Source: Myotis daubentonii (lineage: Eukaryota; Chordata; Mammalia; Chiroptera; Vespertilionidae). From it: a DNA stretch of 64,000 bases. The notes beneath the pieces were generated by a model. The model was not told the DNA's origin, did no database searches, and worked only from the letters and a program-made list of their open reading frames with translations. A program made the translations under genes and the position numbers. Below are positions 1 to 11,940 of the stretch, one piece after another; the stretch's first letter is position 1, and each line of letters begins with the position of its first letter. The DNA is taken from assembly GCF_963259705.1 (NCBI RefSeq), contig NC_081842.1, positions 180,300,349-180,364,348 of the forward strand, written 5' to 3'.

Positions 1-1275
1 GTCAAGGCTTAACTACAAGTCTGCACACAAAGACCACTAGGGGGTGCACCAAGAAAGCATAACAAAATGCGGAGACAAAGAAACAGGACAAAATTGTCAA
101 TGGAAGATATAGAGTTCAGAACCACACTTTTAAGGTCTCTCAAGAACTGCCTAGAAGCTGCCGATAAACTTAATGAGATCCTCGAGAAATCTAATGAGAC
201 CCTCGATGTTGTGATAAAGAACCAACTAGAAATTAAGCATACACCAACTGAAATAGAGAATACTATACAGACTCCCAACAGCAGAACAGAGGAGCGCAAG
301 AATCAAGGCAAAGATTTGAAATACGAACAAGCAAAAAACACCCAACCAGAAAAGCAAAATGAAAAAAAGAATCCGAAAATACGAAGATAGTGTAAGGAGC
401 CTCTGGGACAGCTTCAAGCATACCAACATCAGAATTATAGGGGTGCCAGAAGATGAGAGAGACCAAGATATTGAAAACCTATTTGAAGAAATAATGACAG
501 AAAACTTCCCCTACCTGGTGAAAGAAATAGACTTCCAAGTCCAGGAAGCGCAGAGAACCCCAAACAAAAGGAATCCAAAGAGGACCACACCAAGACACAT
601 CATAATTAAAATGCCAAGAGCAAAAGACAAAGAGAGAATCTTAAAAGCAGCAAGAGAAAGAAACTCAGTTACCTACAAGGGAATACCCATACGACTGTCA
701 GCTGATTTCTCAACAGAAACTTTGCAGGCCAGAAGAGAGTGGCAAGAAATATTCAAAGTGATGAATACCAAGAACCTACAACCAAGATTACTTTATCCAG
801 CAAAGCTATCATTCAGAATTGAAGGTCAGATAAAGAGCTTCACAGCTAAGGAAAAGCTAAAGGAGTTCATCATCACCAAACCAGGATTATATGAAATGCT
901 GAAAGGTATCCTTTAAGAAGAGGAAGAGCAAGAAAAAGGTAAAGATACAAATTATGAACAACAAATATGCATCTATCAACAAGTGAATCTAAGAATTAAG
1001 TGAATAAATAATCTGATGAACAGAATGAACTGGTGATTATAATAGAATCAGGGACATAGAAAGGGAATGGACTGACTATTCTTGGGGGGGAAAGGGGTGT
1101 GGGAGATGTGGGAAGAGACTGGACAAAAATCGTGCACCTATGGATGAGGACAGTGGGTGTGGAGTGAGGGCGGAGGGTGGGGTGGGAACTGGGAGGAGGG
1201 GAGTTGTGGGGGGGAAAAAGAGGAACAAATGTAATAATCTGAACAATAAAGATTTAATTAAAAAAAAGAAAAAGA
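1..1275 (+). mobile_element. HAL1 (half-LINE, ORF1-only L1 derivative), 3' part
   Basis: A LINE-1 type ORF1 (67-916) is followed directly by an untranslated tail that contains a G-rich block (about 1085-1215), an AATAAA signal (1245-1250) and an A-rich end. No ORF2 (endonuclease/reverse transcriptase) lies between ORF1 and the tail. That is the structure of HAL1 elements, which mobilise with L1 machinery. The 5' end runs off the window, so the left target-site duplication cannot be checked. The reading frame is damaged only once, so this copy looks fairly young. Alternative: an L1 with a precise ORF2 deletion; the clean ORF1-to-tail arrangement favours HAL1. Confidence 0.8.
67..916 (+). pseudogene. 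HAL1/L1 ORF1p-like RNA-binding protein, one frameshift
   Basis: The reading is split. The first frame (67-390) gives an N-terminal coiled-coil-like, Lys/Glu-rich segment. A second frame (359-916) gives the L1 ORF1p RRM-like core and C-terminal domain: a segment around IIGVPEDE, then the PRHIIIKMPRAKDKERIL region, then a C-terminal stretch rich in basic residues that ends MLKGIL. The two frames overlap at an A-run at 361-367, where a one-base indel is the simplest explanation for the break. In the family this protein coats LINE RNA as a trimeric chaperone. This copy cannot make the full protein as it stands. It belongs to the transposable element and is not a host gene. Confidence 0.8.
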
Positions 1276-1339
1276 AATATGTATTGATTGAGTGAATTAG
1301 CAAGTGAATCAATTAAAAATAGTTTACTATTTCATGATA

Positions 1340-1640
1340 CTTTCAGGTTTAGTTTCTTATCTAATCCTCAAAATAACCTTGTGAAATAAATATCATTATT
1401 ATGAAGAGAATCTTGAGTCAGAGAGACAGTGACTAACATGGAAAATGGAAGCAAAATGTATAGAGTACCAGCCCTGTACCTTCCCCATTACATGACTTAA
1501 AAAAAAATTAAGTCTAATCTTCACAGTAATCATGCAAGGCTTTCTGAGCAGTTAAGTAATTTGCCTGAGATCCCACAGCTGGTGAGTCTCAGACTCATGG
1601 ATTTATAATCTGTCCAACTTCAAAACATGAGATCATTTTT
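1340..1640 (-). repeat. MIR-like SINE fragments
   Basis: The stretch resembles the MIR core read on the - strand: an 'atctaatcctcaaaataaccttgtgaa' type block, then a later block ending in 'gcctgagatcccacagctggtgag'. Two diverged pieces probably lie end to end. No coding potential is evident. Confidence 0.5.
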
Positions 1641-1918
1641 GGTCTGATCACACAACTACTAAATTACTAAGTGGTGTATTAGGACTAAGGCTTTGGTCTT
1701 CTCCAAGTCCAGTTTCTGCCTGCTATGGCTTAACTCAGAGAACAATATCATTTCTAGGGAACAAAGAAAGCAAAATAAAGTGAATAGAGAGAGAATCATA
1801 GGATAGAATCAAAAGAGAGGAAGCTAAGTCAGATGGGATTAATCCATGCCTCTATGACTAAATGTACTATAAGATATTTATTTAACCAATACCAGCATAG
1901 CATTGGTTAAATGCTATG

Positions 1919-1920
<2 letters not shown>

Positions 1921-1966
<46 letters not shown>
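1921..1966. repeat. (GT)n microsatellite
   Basis: About 23 uninterrupted GT units. Smaller GT or CA tracts of the same kind occur at about 2974-3010, 8978-9014, 12919-12949 and 36118-36138. Confidence 0.97.
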
Positions 1967-1969
<3 letters not shown>

Positions 1970-4900
1970 GGGGTGAGCAGTCATCTGCTTTGGGCTAGAA
2001 TGTTCTAAGATGAATGGGAAATGCCAAAACATTTTTAGGTTTGCATATGTGGATTTCACCTTAATTGTAGCATTCTGTTATCAAAGATAGATAGTTATAA
2101 AATGCCATACAGAATAGACAGCAAGATGCCAATTCATTTTGAAAATGCATTGCTTGTCTCAGGGAAACGCTTTCCACTGTCTAAATCAGCCCATGAGTTA
2201 TGGCCTCCAAGTGGAGCGTGTCCTGCATTGTCCCAGACTGCCACCGCTGGGACACCCAGGTCTGTGCTCTCTGAAAAGCTTTCAGTATTCTACACCTCAT
2301 TCCCCCTGTGCTGGACCTGCCACTCGCCCAATGCAGATGGGAGATTAAAACTCTTTAAATCTAATGCAAAGGGAGGCAATTGGTTAGAACACAACTGTAG
2401 ATCAGAAAATGCCACTAACCAATTCTTGTCTCCTTGCTTCAGTTTCTTTATCTGCAAAATGGATAAAACAATACCCATCAGGATAGAATCAAAGAGCTGA
2501 TGACTAAATAAGAAATCTATCCTTAACTGGGAATTTTGGACAGTTCTTATTTATTTCAATTTCCTCTTCTGCTCCTCCTTCCTAATATCTACTCATCTCT
2601 CATAAGCATGGGAGCTTTCTCTTAATACAATGAAGGGGGGAAGCAGAAGAAAGAAGGGGCCTGGCAAAGAGTGTGATGGAGGAGGGTGGGATGTGAGAGG
2701 TCAATGTCCAGGTGACCTGGGCTGATGTCAAGGCCTCTGGAGGGAGGATGGTACCTGCAGAAGCTGAGAGAATGGTTTCAGCGGTGGGGTCCAGGTGACA
2801 AAGTCTGCCCAGGTTACAGTACATTCCAGCACCTCAAGGGTTGAAAAATTTGGGAGCAACTCAATGTAGCAACTTCAGCTTGGCCATGGCCAATCTTATG
2901 ATGGCCAGAAGTGAACAGGGCTTCTCCCAGTAGCTTAGTGATTGGTAGTCCACACGGATGACAAAGCAGTTTTGTGAGTGTGTGTGTGTGTGTGAGTGTG
3001 TGTGTGTATGTATTAGTGCTGCTCCCTCTCTGGAAAACCCTGCAAAACATTCAACACAACACCTGGTACCAACTCTGCAGACAGTAGGTGAGCATCCCTG
3101 CCCACTGCCTTGCCTTCCTCACCTCCTCTCCCCACGCTTTGCAAGACTGCATGTCTATGACAACTGTTTTCTCCCGAGTGCTTTCCTCAGTCCCAAGCCA
3201 TGACCAACAGACATTTGTGGTGGGTGTTTCACTGAAAATGCAGTGGGGCTGGTTTAAGGAATTGGTCTCAACCCGAGGCTTTATGTGGATGAGCTACTGC
3301 ATGCCTACTGCATATCAAAGCTCTGTGTTTGCATTGAAGAGGTGAGATGAAGGAGGTCAGTGTCTGGCTCATTTCTACATTAGCGTAGAAATTAAAGACC
3401 TTCTCTCAAAGAAGGCATTGGGCACTGTGAGTGGCTCTGGGCAAATCTGGTGGTCCTTTGGGAAATACCTCTTGGAATTTGGCTGCAATAATTACCAGGG
3501 TTCATTTTCCACCTGAGGAAGTTCTCCAGGCATCATCAATTGATCAATAGTCTTCTCTGTGATGTCTTTACAGGCAGCATGGTGCAGGCACTGCTTTCTC
3601 TGTTCCCACAGTACCTCAGAAAGGCCACCGACTTGGTGGTATATGCTCTGTCCCACTGTGAAGGCTGTGAACTCGCAGAAGACACGGCTGTGCTGGCCCA
3701 GAGTCTCCATGCCCCAGGTGTGTGAGAGTCAGCCCATGAAACTACAGCCCACTGACTTCATGGGCCCCACTGAGCATGCGCACAGATGCTAAACACAGTA
3801 CACACCCCACTAGAAGTAGGTAGGCTGGTATGATCACATGTGCAGGCAGCTTTAACCAGTGTCCATGGGAACCTCCTTCCTCCACAGCATTCTCTCCTCC
3901 ATTCCCCACCAGTGTCCTACTGAGAGCCCTGGACCCTGCTGTTCCCCCACTCAATGGGAACTTCATGTGTCCCAAGTGCTAGCACATAGTAGGTGTTCCA
4001 TACTTGTGTTTTATGCAACACAGTAGGAAGATGGTACCTTTTACTCTAACAAATCTGGACTGAGATCCCAGCACCACCATTAACCAACTGTACAACTTTA
4101 AACAAGTGATTACACCACTCTGCCTTAATTGCCCCTCCTGCATAATGGGTTTGATGGTAATTTCATACATATATTTCACATACACATAGACACATGCATG
4201 CCTAATGATTCATACATGTTTGTTGACTGTACATGAATTAACAGGCATTTGCAGGCCTGATGATGATGGATACTATCTCTCTTTGTTATATCTGGCTTTA
4301 AGTCTCTCCTGACCTCTCTGTTCCAGAAACACCCTCTGGGGCTGAGCAGGTGGAGGCTTGTTCACAACTGGGGCTCATGGTGCCATTTGAGGAGTCAATA
4401 GGGGGGTCAGGGTCACTGAGAGACTGACACAGTAGACCTATGTGTGTGCCATTTCTCTGTGTGTTTTGGGCATCTTTATGCTATCAGGCCCTAGGCATTT
4501 ACTGCATCAGTGAGGCTTCTGAAAGATACTGTGGCCTTCAGTCCTCAAACCCACAGTGATCCCACAGACTGATCAATCAAAATATAATCTCCGGGAGGCT
4601 GACCAAACCCATTTTGTTCACCATTATGTCACAAAGTTGATGCACGCTGTAACCAATTAGTTATAATATTCATTCTATCAGGGGTTGGGTTAGGGGCTGT
4701 AGTGGGCACTAAACACTCAGAGATGAGAACACAGGCCCTGCCATCATGGTGCCATACCTGGGAGGAGTGCCATGGGGATCTTCAGGGGCCCACACTGGGA
4801 GCATCTGGGATTTGGGCTTTGAAGGAGGCAGGTGGGCAGATAGAAGTTTCTTTAGTCATAGAGAGGAAGAAAAGACATTCCAGGTAGAGAAAACAGCGTG

Positions 4901-6850
4901 AACAAAACCATGAAGAACCAAAGAGACATGGCCAGTTTGGGGATCAACCAGCTCTCTGGTGGGAAGGACAGCAGGACAGGCAAAGGCCACAGAAAAGGGC
5001 TTTTTTTGCCACGACTAAGATTTCGATTCCATCTCTAAGGATGTGGAGAGGCTACTGAAGGTGAAGCAGCAGAGCCCTTGGTCAGACTTGTACGTTGGAG
5101 TCTGGGGGACCATGGAAGATGGACCAGGGAAGGCTGAGGCTGGAGGCAGAGAAACCAGCTTCGAGACTGACTCTCAGGGACTGAAACTCTATGCACCTGA
5201 CACACCAGGGGAAATGTTTGGGGACAAGAGGGCATGGTGGGAACTCAGAAGCTCCAGAGTCAGACCTCTAGATACACATGCCGAACTCTACAGGATTGTA
5301 CTGCACGACCTTGGGACAGTCCCTGGACTTCTCTGGACCTCAGTGTCCACACCTGACAGCTGGCGCATCCTCCACTGCCTCCTCCAGTCTGAAACCTTGT
5401 CCTTCTGTAATCCAGATCTAAGGCATCCCTTTAGCACAACAGGACTAGGAAGCAAATATGGATATATATTTCCAACTGTTCAAGTCTCTCTCGATACTTT
5501 TATTCAGGACTTGTACTCCCACGAAACACTCTGGGCTGTCAGTCTGTAATTAGACTGTCTTTGCTCTCACAAAGCCAGGCTGTGCGGAGGGGGAGACAGA
5601 GCCCGATTAGCCTACTGTAAACAAATTTGGTCAGGCTCCTCTCGCCAGTCTCAGTTCCAGCTGAGTGGATTTCAGCTGCTCCTGGCAGAATGCTAATGCC
5701 TCCTACACACACAGTTGCAAGAAAATAATCCTGCGTGCCTCTCTTTCTTGAGAATGCTGTGGGTTTCACGTTTCTCTCTCTGTGACAGAGCATGGTGCAT
5801 GGGGATGGGGGCGGGGACAGGGGGTGTGGGGGTGCAGCAGGGAGGTCTCACAAAGTAACTAGAAAGAGCCTAAGGCAGGACATAGAGCTCCCACAGGGTG
5901 TCAAGGCAAGTTCAGCCACTCATTTTCTTTGTAACCTTGCAAAAGTCCCTTCAACTCCCTGAGCCTCAGGTAGCTCAACTGTAAAATGAGGCTGAGAACA
6001 CCTACCTCGCAGGCCGGCTGGAAAGAGTAATTGAGATAATGTACCTAAGAGCCTTTGGCAAAGCTCTGTGGGCAAGGGGACAGCGTCAAGGATCACAGCC
6101 TCAGCTTCCCTGTGCAAAGGGTCAGGGATTCAGGCAGGTGTAGACACGCAGGAGAGCTAGGCTCAAAAGTCCCGTCAGCATCAGAGTCTTAGAAAACGGG
6201 AGGCGGACGGCCCTGATGCCCTGACCAGCCCTCCCATTGAAATTGCCCTGAAATCGGATGGAGGCTTTCCATGTGTGGGGTAGAAGGAGGAACTCTAACA
6301 CTTATGAGCACTTGTACTCTGCTTGTCATCTTCACAATCGCTGTAGATGAGACTTCTTCTTTTATCTATTTTTAAACCCTTATTTTTAATTATAGATGAG
6401 AATTCTAATACCCAGTCCAGAGATGAGGAAACTGAGATCAGAAGAAAAAGGGAGAGAGGATTTCAGGCCAAGTTATTCTGGCGTTAAAGTCTGCCTAAGC
6501 TCCCTGCCTTTGGAATCACAAACACATTGAAGTCATATTCAGATGGGACACAGATATATAGTAGGTTATGAAGAAATGGTATAGTTGGGGAGCTCTACTC
6601 ATCTTTTTATCGGGCATCAAGGAGGGTGAGTCCCTGTCATAAACTGTACACATCATAAAGGCAGGGCTATGCAAGCTGCGATGTCCCTGGTGCCCAAAAC
6701 ACTACCTCTAAGTATTTATCAAATGAATAAATGAACCCTATGAGGCTCACAGTCATCCCCATTAGCTTTTCTGGCTAATCCCAAATAGTAGGAAAGGGAA
6801 AGAAAGTTCTTCATGTAAAGTATCCAAGGAATTTACACACATTTGTTGTA
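1967..6850. other. Intergenic stretch with no recognised gene
   Basis: Apart from MIR-like fragments (about 4040-4165 and 5905-6085, + orientation; possibly 6300-6500, - orientation), I recognise nothing here. The longest open frame (5043-5549, 168 codons) has no recognisable domain, no exon-like borders and mixed composition. I treat it as chance. Confidence 0.6.
5905..6085 (+). repeat. MIR SINE fragment
   Basis: It carries the MIR order of blocks: 'tgtaaccttgcaaaagtcccttcaa', then 'gagcctcag...ctgtaaaatgaggctga', then 'cctacctcgcaggc', then 'taattgagataatgtacc'. Confidence 0.7.
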
Positions 6851-6854
6851 GCAA

Positions 6855-7255
6855 ATATTTCCATTTCTATTGCTGTGTAGCAAACTATCCCAATGTTTAG
6901 TGGCTAAAGACAACTTTGATTTCTTATTTCTTGGGATTTTATAAAAGGTCTTGCATAGGCTGCATTCAGCCGAGGGCTCAACTGGGGCTGGAACGTGAAT
7001 GATGGCCTCTCACCCTTCAGGGTTCCTCTCCACATGGCCTCTCATCATGCAGGAGTCTAACCTAGGCCATGTCCCAGTCCAGCCACTGACTTCCAAGAGA
7101 GAATGCTTCTGTTTAGGTCACACTCACTAATGACCCGTTGGCAAAGCAAGTTTCATGACCAAGCCCAGGACCAGTGTGGGAGGGGAACTCACAAGGCTGG
7201 GTGTCAGTACCAGGATGGGTGGTTCATTGAGGGCAATTGGCCACATCAGTCATCA
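6855..7255 (+). repeat. Old interspersed repeat, LTR-like, family not named
   Basis: The block begins with a 'ttctattgctgtgtagcaaactatcccaa' phrase and ends near 'gggcaattggccacatcagtc'. I recognise this as a dispersed mammalian repeat, but I cannot assign the family from memory. It is similar in opening phrase to the repeat at 33.7 kb. Confidence 0.45.
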
Positions 7256-7429
7256 GAAACAGCACATAAATGAATTTATCTATGTAAAGCAGTTAGAAAT
7301 GTGCCTGGCACTTAGTTTGTACTACTTAAGTATTAGTAGTAGCTAATTATTAGCTATGTATAACATATTATTATCATTATTATTAAGTTGTTCACTGCAA
7401 TTGCCTTTATTTTGTTGAGTATGAAATAA

Positions 7430-7600
7430 GAACTCCCACACTAGGGAAGCCCTGGTGTATCCTTCAAGCTTTGCATATAGTCACCCTCTCCATTACTAAA
7501 ATCACACAATTGCATTTGAGTAGGTGAGTCATCAACAAAATACGACATTGAATTTTCTTTCTCCTGTTCAACTACTCATTTTTTGGTCATTTCCCTAAAT
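7430..7600 (+). repeat. Local direct duplication, copy A
   Basis: The segment around 7498 ('aaatcacacaattgcatttgagtag', then a gap, then 'acattgaattttctttct' and 'tttttggtcatttccctaaa') recurs at 8010-8215. The two copies are offset by about 552 bases at the shared core. Confidence 0.8.
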
Positions 7601-8009
7601 CTGGGTATGCTTTTTTGTTCATTCCTGAAAGTGATGTTGGAACCTAAAGAAGGATTACTCATTTGTATAAGAATCCATCCGCTCATATCTTTCCCTTTTC
7701 CAGGGATTCTCTGGAAGATGCACATGGGACCCCATTTCTGGCAGAAGAGCTGCCGAGGGAATCTGTTGGTAACTTCTGAGAAAGTCTTTCTACCCTGATG
7801 ACATGAACAAGGTATGCAAAGAGAACCCTCATTTCCCTTCCTGCCTTTGGACTTAGTTGAATGAGGGCATAATACTTAGAGAAGCCTTTTATACCTCTGT
7901 TATCACCATGAGAAGGATATGCCCTGGGTCGCTCTCCAGTCCTGGAGAGGAGGTACATGGGACAGAACAGCTCAGCCGTCTGCACACCCTTGGGTATATT
8001 GAAGCTCAT

Positions 8010-8215
8010 ATCCTTCAAGGTCTGTGTATATTTGCTTTCTGTATTACTGAAATCACACAATTGCATTTGAGTAGCTGAGTCCCCAACAAAATATGACATT
8101 GAATTTTTCTTTCTACTCTTCTACTACTTTATTTTATTTTATTTTATTTTATTTTATTTTATTTTATTTTATTTTATTTTATTTTATTTTATTTTTTGGT
8201 CATTTCCCTAAACTC
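8010..8215 (+). repeat. Local direct duplication, copy B, with (ATTTT)n expansion
   Basis: This is the second copy of the 7430-7600 segment. Within it a pentanucleotide tract of about 13 ATTTT units (8131-8195) occupies the position where copy A has only a short 'actcatttttt' sequence. The expansion is therefore specific to this copy. Confidence 0.8.
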
Positions 8216-8975
8216 TCTTGAATGAGAGTTGCTCAGCCATATCTAGACTCAGGCTAGCTGCCATGCCTGAAGCAGAGGTGCTTAGCTCATCACAGGTCTG
8301 TGTGGGGAAAATGTGGTTTAAACCAGAGTTTTGACATAATTGCTATGCACCATATGTAACAACAGCTAAACAGTACAGCATTTTATTCGCCTGTCCGCTA
8401 TTGTGTTACAGAATCTGTGGTCTTGGCCTAGGGCCATGCTGATATGACAGGAACATGGTAATAAAGTTCTTGCAAGAGGTGCCCTTGACATTCAGGAACT
8501 TAGATGCCTGCTTCTCTCCTGGTTTTGGAAGGCAGGAGACTCGCTGGAATAGCCCATGCAAGCAGGTTAAGTAGGGACCCAAGAGGAGTATGGTTGGGAC
8601 AAGGAAGTTAAAACACTGGATTGATCTTTCCTAATTGCTGAATGCAAACAGAAAGCTGTGCATTTACCAATAAGATGTGAGGAAGGGGATTTGAACAGAG
8701 CTTAGCTAAAGACAGTGACTGGAAAATAAGTACAACCATCTATGCTTTATACCCCTGGTTCCAATGGTTTAATAATTCTGCTCAACTTAGTATTTCTCTC
8801 TGCCTAAAAAAAAAAAAAAATGCAAAGTGGAAAATTCACTGTGCACTCTTTCACCTGGACCATTGATCAGTATAGCTCCCTTTCCCTTTCTCATTGTTTT
8901 TCTTTCTTTGCTTTGTGCCAATCTATTGCTTATATGCCTGGCTTTTGCAGGAGAGATCTTTCAAATGGTATTTGA

Positions 8976-9016
<41 letters not shown>

Positions 9017-9094
9017 TTAAACCTTGTCTTCAAGCCTATAAAATTTTCAAGGAATATTAGAAGTTTAGTCATGTGATCAACACTTTTATTGCTA

Positions 9095-9530
9095 AAAATA
9101 AAATTACTGATGGCAGCAACAAGAGCAACTAACATTTTATGAGAACGTTGTACAAGCCTAGCTCTGTGGAAGAGTTCTGTATGCAATTCATCCAATCCTC
9201 ATACCAGTTGATTAGGTGGATATTATTATGCCACGTTCTTCCAATGATAATAAAGCAACATCTGTCTGGCACTGCCTCTGTATCGGGCATTGAATGAGCT
9301 CTTTGCATGCATTGCCTTGGTGCCTTCTCACAGCAGCTCTGTCAGCCGGAATGATCATGTCCCCATTAATCAGATGAGATATCAGAGGATTCAGTGGGTG
9401 ATGGAGCTTTCTCGTCATCACTCAGTCAAGCAGAGACAGTGGCAGGATTTGAACCCTGGTCTGCCTGATTCTAAACCCATACTCATTCTGCTTCATTGTT
9501 GTCTCCCAGAAGCAGAAACCATGCTGTCAT
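9095..9530 (-). repeat. MIR SINE pieces
   Basis: Two MIR-like blocks read on the - strand. One is around 9150-9240 ('caattcatccaatcctcatacc...attattatgcc'). The second, 9260-9530, includes 'cattaatcagatgagatatcagaggattcag' and 'caggatttgaaccctggtctgcctgattctaaa'. Confidence 0.65.
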
Positions 9531-9847
9531 CCCTGGTAGCTGACCTGTTGACCCCAGTCCAGATTAGTCTGCTCATCCGTTGCAGAAATCTTCTCTGAAC
9601 CAAAAAGCTTGATTACCCCATGTGCCTGTGATCCCATGTAGATGAAATCTGGTGACTTCAGGGCAAAGGCAAGCTTAAAAGGAAAGGAAAAGTCAAATGA
9701 CTTTGGACTGATGTCCAACCAGCAGTTCCCTTTCCTAGCTCTGCCTCAGAGACCAAAGGGTCGCCAGCCTTAGGGAGAGGGGGCCCCACCCTGCTGATGC
9801 TGGGCCTTGACCGAGCATTAAGAAAAGAAACAAACACACACACATTA

Positions 9848-10461
9848 TCCTATATAATAAAAGCCTAATACGCTATGTGTCTGGTCGTCTGGTGACCGGT
9901 CGACTGTTCAACCAATCAAAGCATAATATGCTAATGATATGCTAAGGCCACTCAACTGCTCGCTATGATGTGCACTGACCACAAGGGGACAGATGCTCCA
10001 ACCAGTAGGTTAGCTTGCTGCTGGGGTCCGGCAGATCGGGACTGAGTGAGACATGCCCTGGAGCCCTCCCGTGGTCCCTCCCCAGCTGGCTAACCTCCCG
10101 CAGTCCCTTCCTGGCCCTGATCGTGCACCAGTGGGGTCCCTTGGCCTGTCCTGCACCCTCTCGCAATCCAGGACCCCTCAGGGGATGTCAGAGAACCGGT
10201 TTTGGCCTGATCCCACTGGCCACTCCCCTCGGAAGGGCACCAGACACAGGGTTTATGGCTGGTGAGTGCTGCTCCAGGAGCATGAGCCTCTCCAGATCAG
10301 ACTGAATGGGCATGAACCTGCGTCAGGTGCAGTGGGGCCAGAATGAGTGGGAGCAGCAGGTAGGAGCTGCAGGCAGTGTTGAACTGTGGGTTTTGACCTG
10401 ATCCTTGCAGGCCAACCAGAGGGACCCCACCCATGCATGAATTCATGCACCGGGCCTCTAG
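9848..10461 (+). mobile_element. HeliBat-type non-autonomous Helitron
   Basis: The 5' end reads TCCTATATAATAAAAGCC, preceded by A. The 3' end is a perfect palindrome (TGCATGAATTCATGCA, 10434-10449), then CCGGGCCTCT and the terminal CTAG, followed by T. Insertion between A and T without a target duplication is the Helitron rule. The interior has the 'gcactgaccacaaggggacagatgctc' phrase found in sister copies. There is no Rep or helicase reading frame, so it depends on an autonomous Helitron in trans. Confidence 0.92.
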
Positions 10462-10722
10462 TTCTTTCATAAAACCTCACAGTCTACAAATCCCTTTCAT
10501 ATACTTTGAGTCTTGCATTGACTTGGTGAAATAAATGTCAAATACCAGTTTATTTACAGATCTCAGATGTCAAATTCAACTCTCCTTTATTAAAGACCTG
10601 GTATATGCCTGTTTCCAGCACAATACCTCATTTAAATCTCACATCAGCTCCCTGGAGTAGAGATTGTGATTCCCAGTTTGAAGAAAAGGGAATTGAGATT
10701 CTGAATATTAAAGTGACCTACT

Positions 10723-10915
10723 GCCCGGACAGTGTTGCTAAGTGGTTAACCATTGACCTATGAACCAGGAGGTCACGGTTAGATTCCCAGTCAGGGCACA
10801 TGCCCAGGTTGCAGGCTTGATCCCCAGTAGGGGGAGAAGGGTGACGATTCTCTCCCATCATTGATGTTTCTATCTCTCCCTTTTCCTTCCTCTCTGAAAT
10901 CTATATATATAAAAC
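10723..10915 (+). mobile_element. VES SINE (tRNA-derived, vesper bat)
   Basis: It has a tRNA-like head with A and B box-like segments ('gtggttaaccattgacctatgaaccaggaggtcacggttagattcccagtcagggcacatgcccaggttgcaggcttgatcccc'), then the VES body 'cattgatgtttctatctctcccttttccttcctctctgaaatc', and a short TA/A-rich tail. These elements are transcribed by RNA polymerase III and copied by L1. Confidence 0.9.
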
Positions 10916-11182
10916 CAGTGGTAGAGCCTAGAGTTGTAGCCAGATCATCTATCATCACACCTGTGCTCAGTCCTTGGCACTAGGCTTCTACAAGACATCT
11001 CCTGCCAGACTGACACCACAGCCTGCCCTCTGCTGGACATTGCTGCTCTGATGATTTGGGGTAGTCTCATCATCATATATGAAAGTAGATGAGTTGTCTT
11101 GTTACTTGACAGGACTTCTGATCAAGGAGCAGTATCTGAGGCACTGTATCCAAGGAGCCTCATGAATACCTGGACTTGCTTA

Positions 11183-11188
11183 GATGAC
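11183..11188. repeat. 6-bp target duplication GATGAC, left copy
   Basis: GATGAC directly precedes the TG start of the solo LTR. The same six bases follow its CA end at 12043-12048. Confidence 0.88.
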
Positions 11189-11505
11189 TGCTGGGAGCCG
11201 GTCCATCCTTGCTGTTTCAAGGGACCTGGCATATATGGCATACTGTTCTTAATATGTTTGCTCACCTTCTTGGCACTATGTGTTTTAACCAAGGTCACCT
11301 TTCTGAGAAAGGTTGTTTCCCCAGGTAGGGATTTTCCCCTGAAGTTAGGGAGGGAATAAAACCCCTTAACTAAGTGCCAGGTGGGTAATTAATCACTTTA
11401 ACTACGAACAATCATGCTTAAGCTACATAATCTTGACTCCCTGGAATGGAGATAAGAAACGCCCTAACCTTTGGAATAGAGATTGATAGGATTGGAATCA
11501 ACTGG

Positions 11506-11513
11506 TATAAATA
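11506..11513 (+). promoter_or_regulatory. TATA box of the solo LTR
   Basis: TATAAATA lies about 317 bases into the LTR, just upstream of the repetitive part. This is the expected place for the U3 promoter. Whether it is active cannot be told from sequence. Confidence 0.6.
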
Positions 11514-11554
11514 CAGATGCAACAAGACAACAACAGACAGAATTCAGAAGACAG

Positions 11555-11940
11555 AACCTACACAGAACCTACAGACAGAAGAACTTCGCTGGAGAGAACA
11601 TGGCAAAAGATCCTGGACAGAAACTGGCCACAGAACCTAGAGACAGAACCTAGAGACAGAACCTGGCTGAAGAACCTAGAGACAGAACCTGGCTACAGAA
11701 CCTGGATAGAACATGGCAAGAGAACCTGACTAGAACCTGGTGACTGAACCTGGCTGGAGAACCTGGACAGAACCTGGCTGGAGAACCTAGCGAGGGAACA
11801 TGGCTACAGAACCTGGCTGGAGAACCTGGAGAACCTGGCTGGAGAACCTAGCAAGAGAACATGGACACAGAACCTGGCTTGAGATCCTAACCAGAACTTC
11901 GCTGGAGATCCTGACCAGAACTTGGCTAGAGATCCTGGCT
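11555..11940 (+). repeat. Minisatellite inside the solo LTR
   Basis: Imperfect tandem units of roughly 10-20 bases built on 'agaacctggctgg' and 'agacagaacctag', with variants such as 'agaacatggc' and 'gagatcctgac'. Nearly 400 bases of the LTR consist of it. Strand asymmetry is strong (purine-rich + strand). Confidence 0.88.

Noticed and set aside
5043..5549. 168-codon open frame on the + strand
   Set aside because: No recognisable domain, no splice-site framing, and sequence that looks like unique intergenic DNA with repeat traces. An open frame of this length can occur by chance in GC-moderate DNA.
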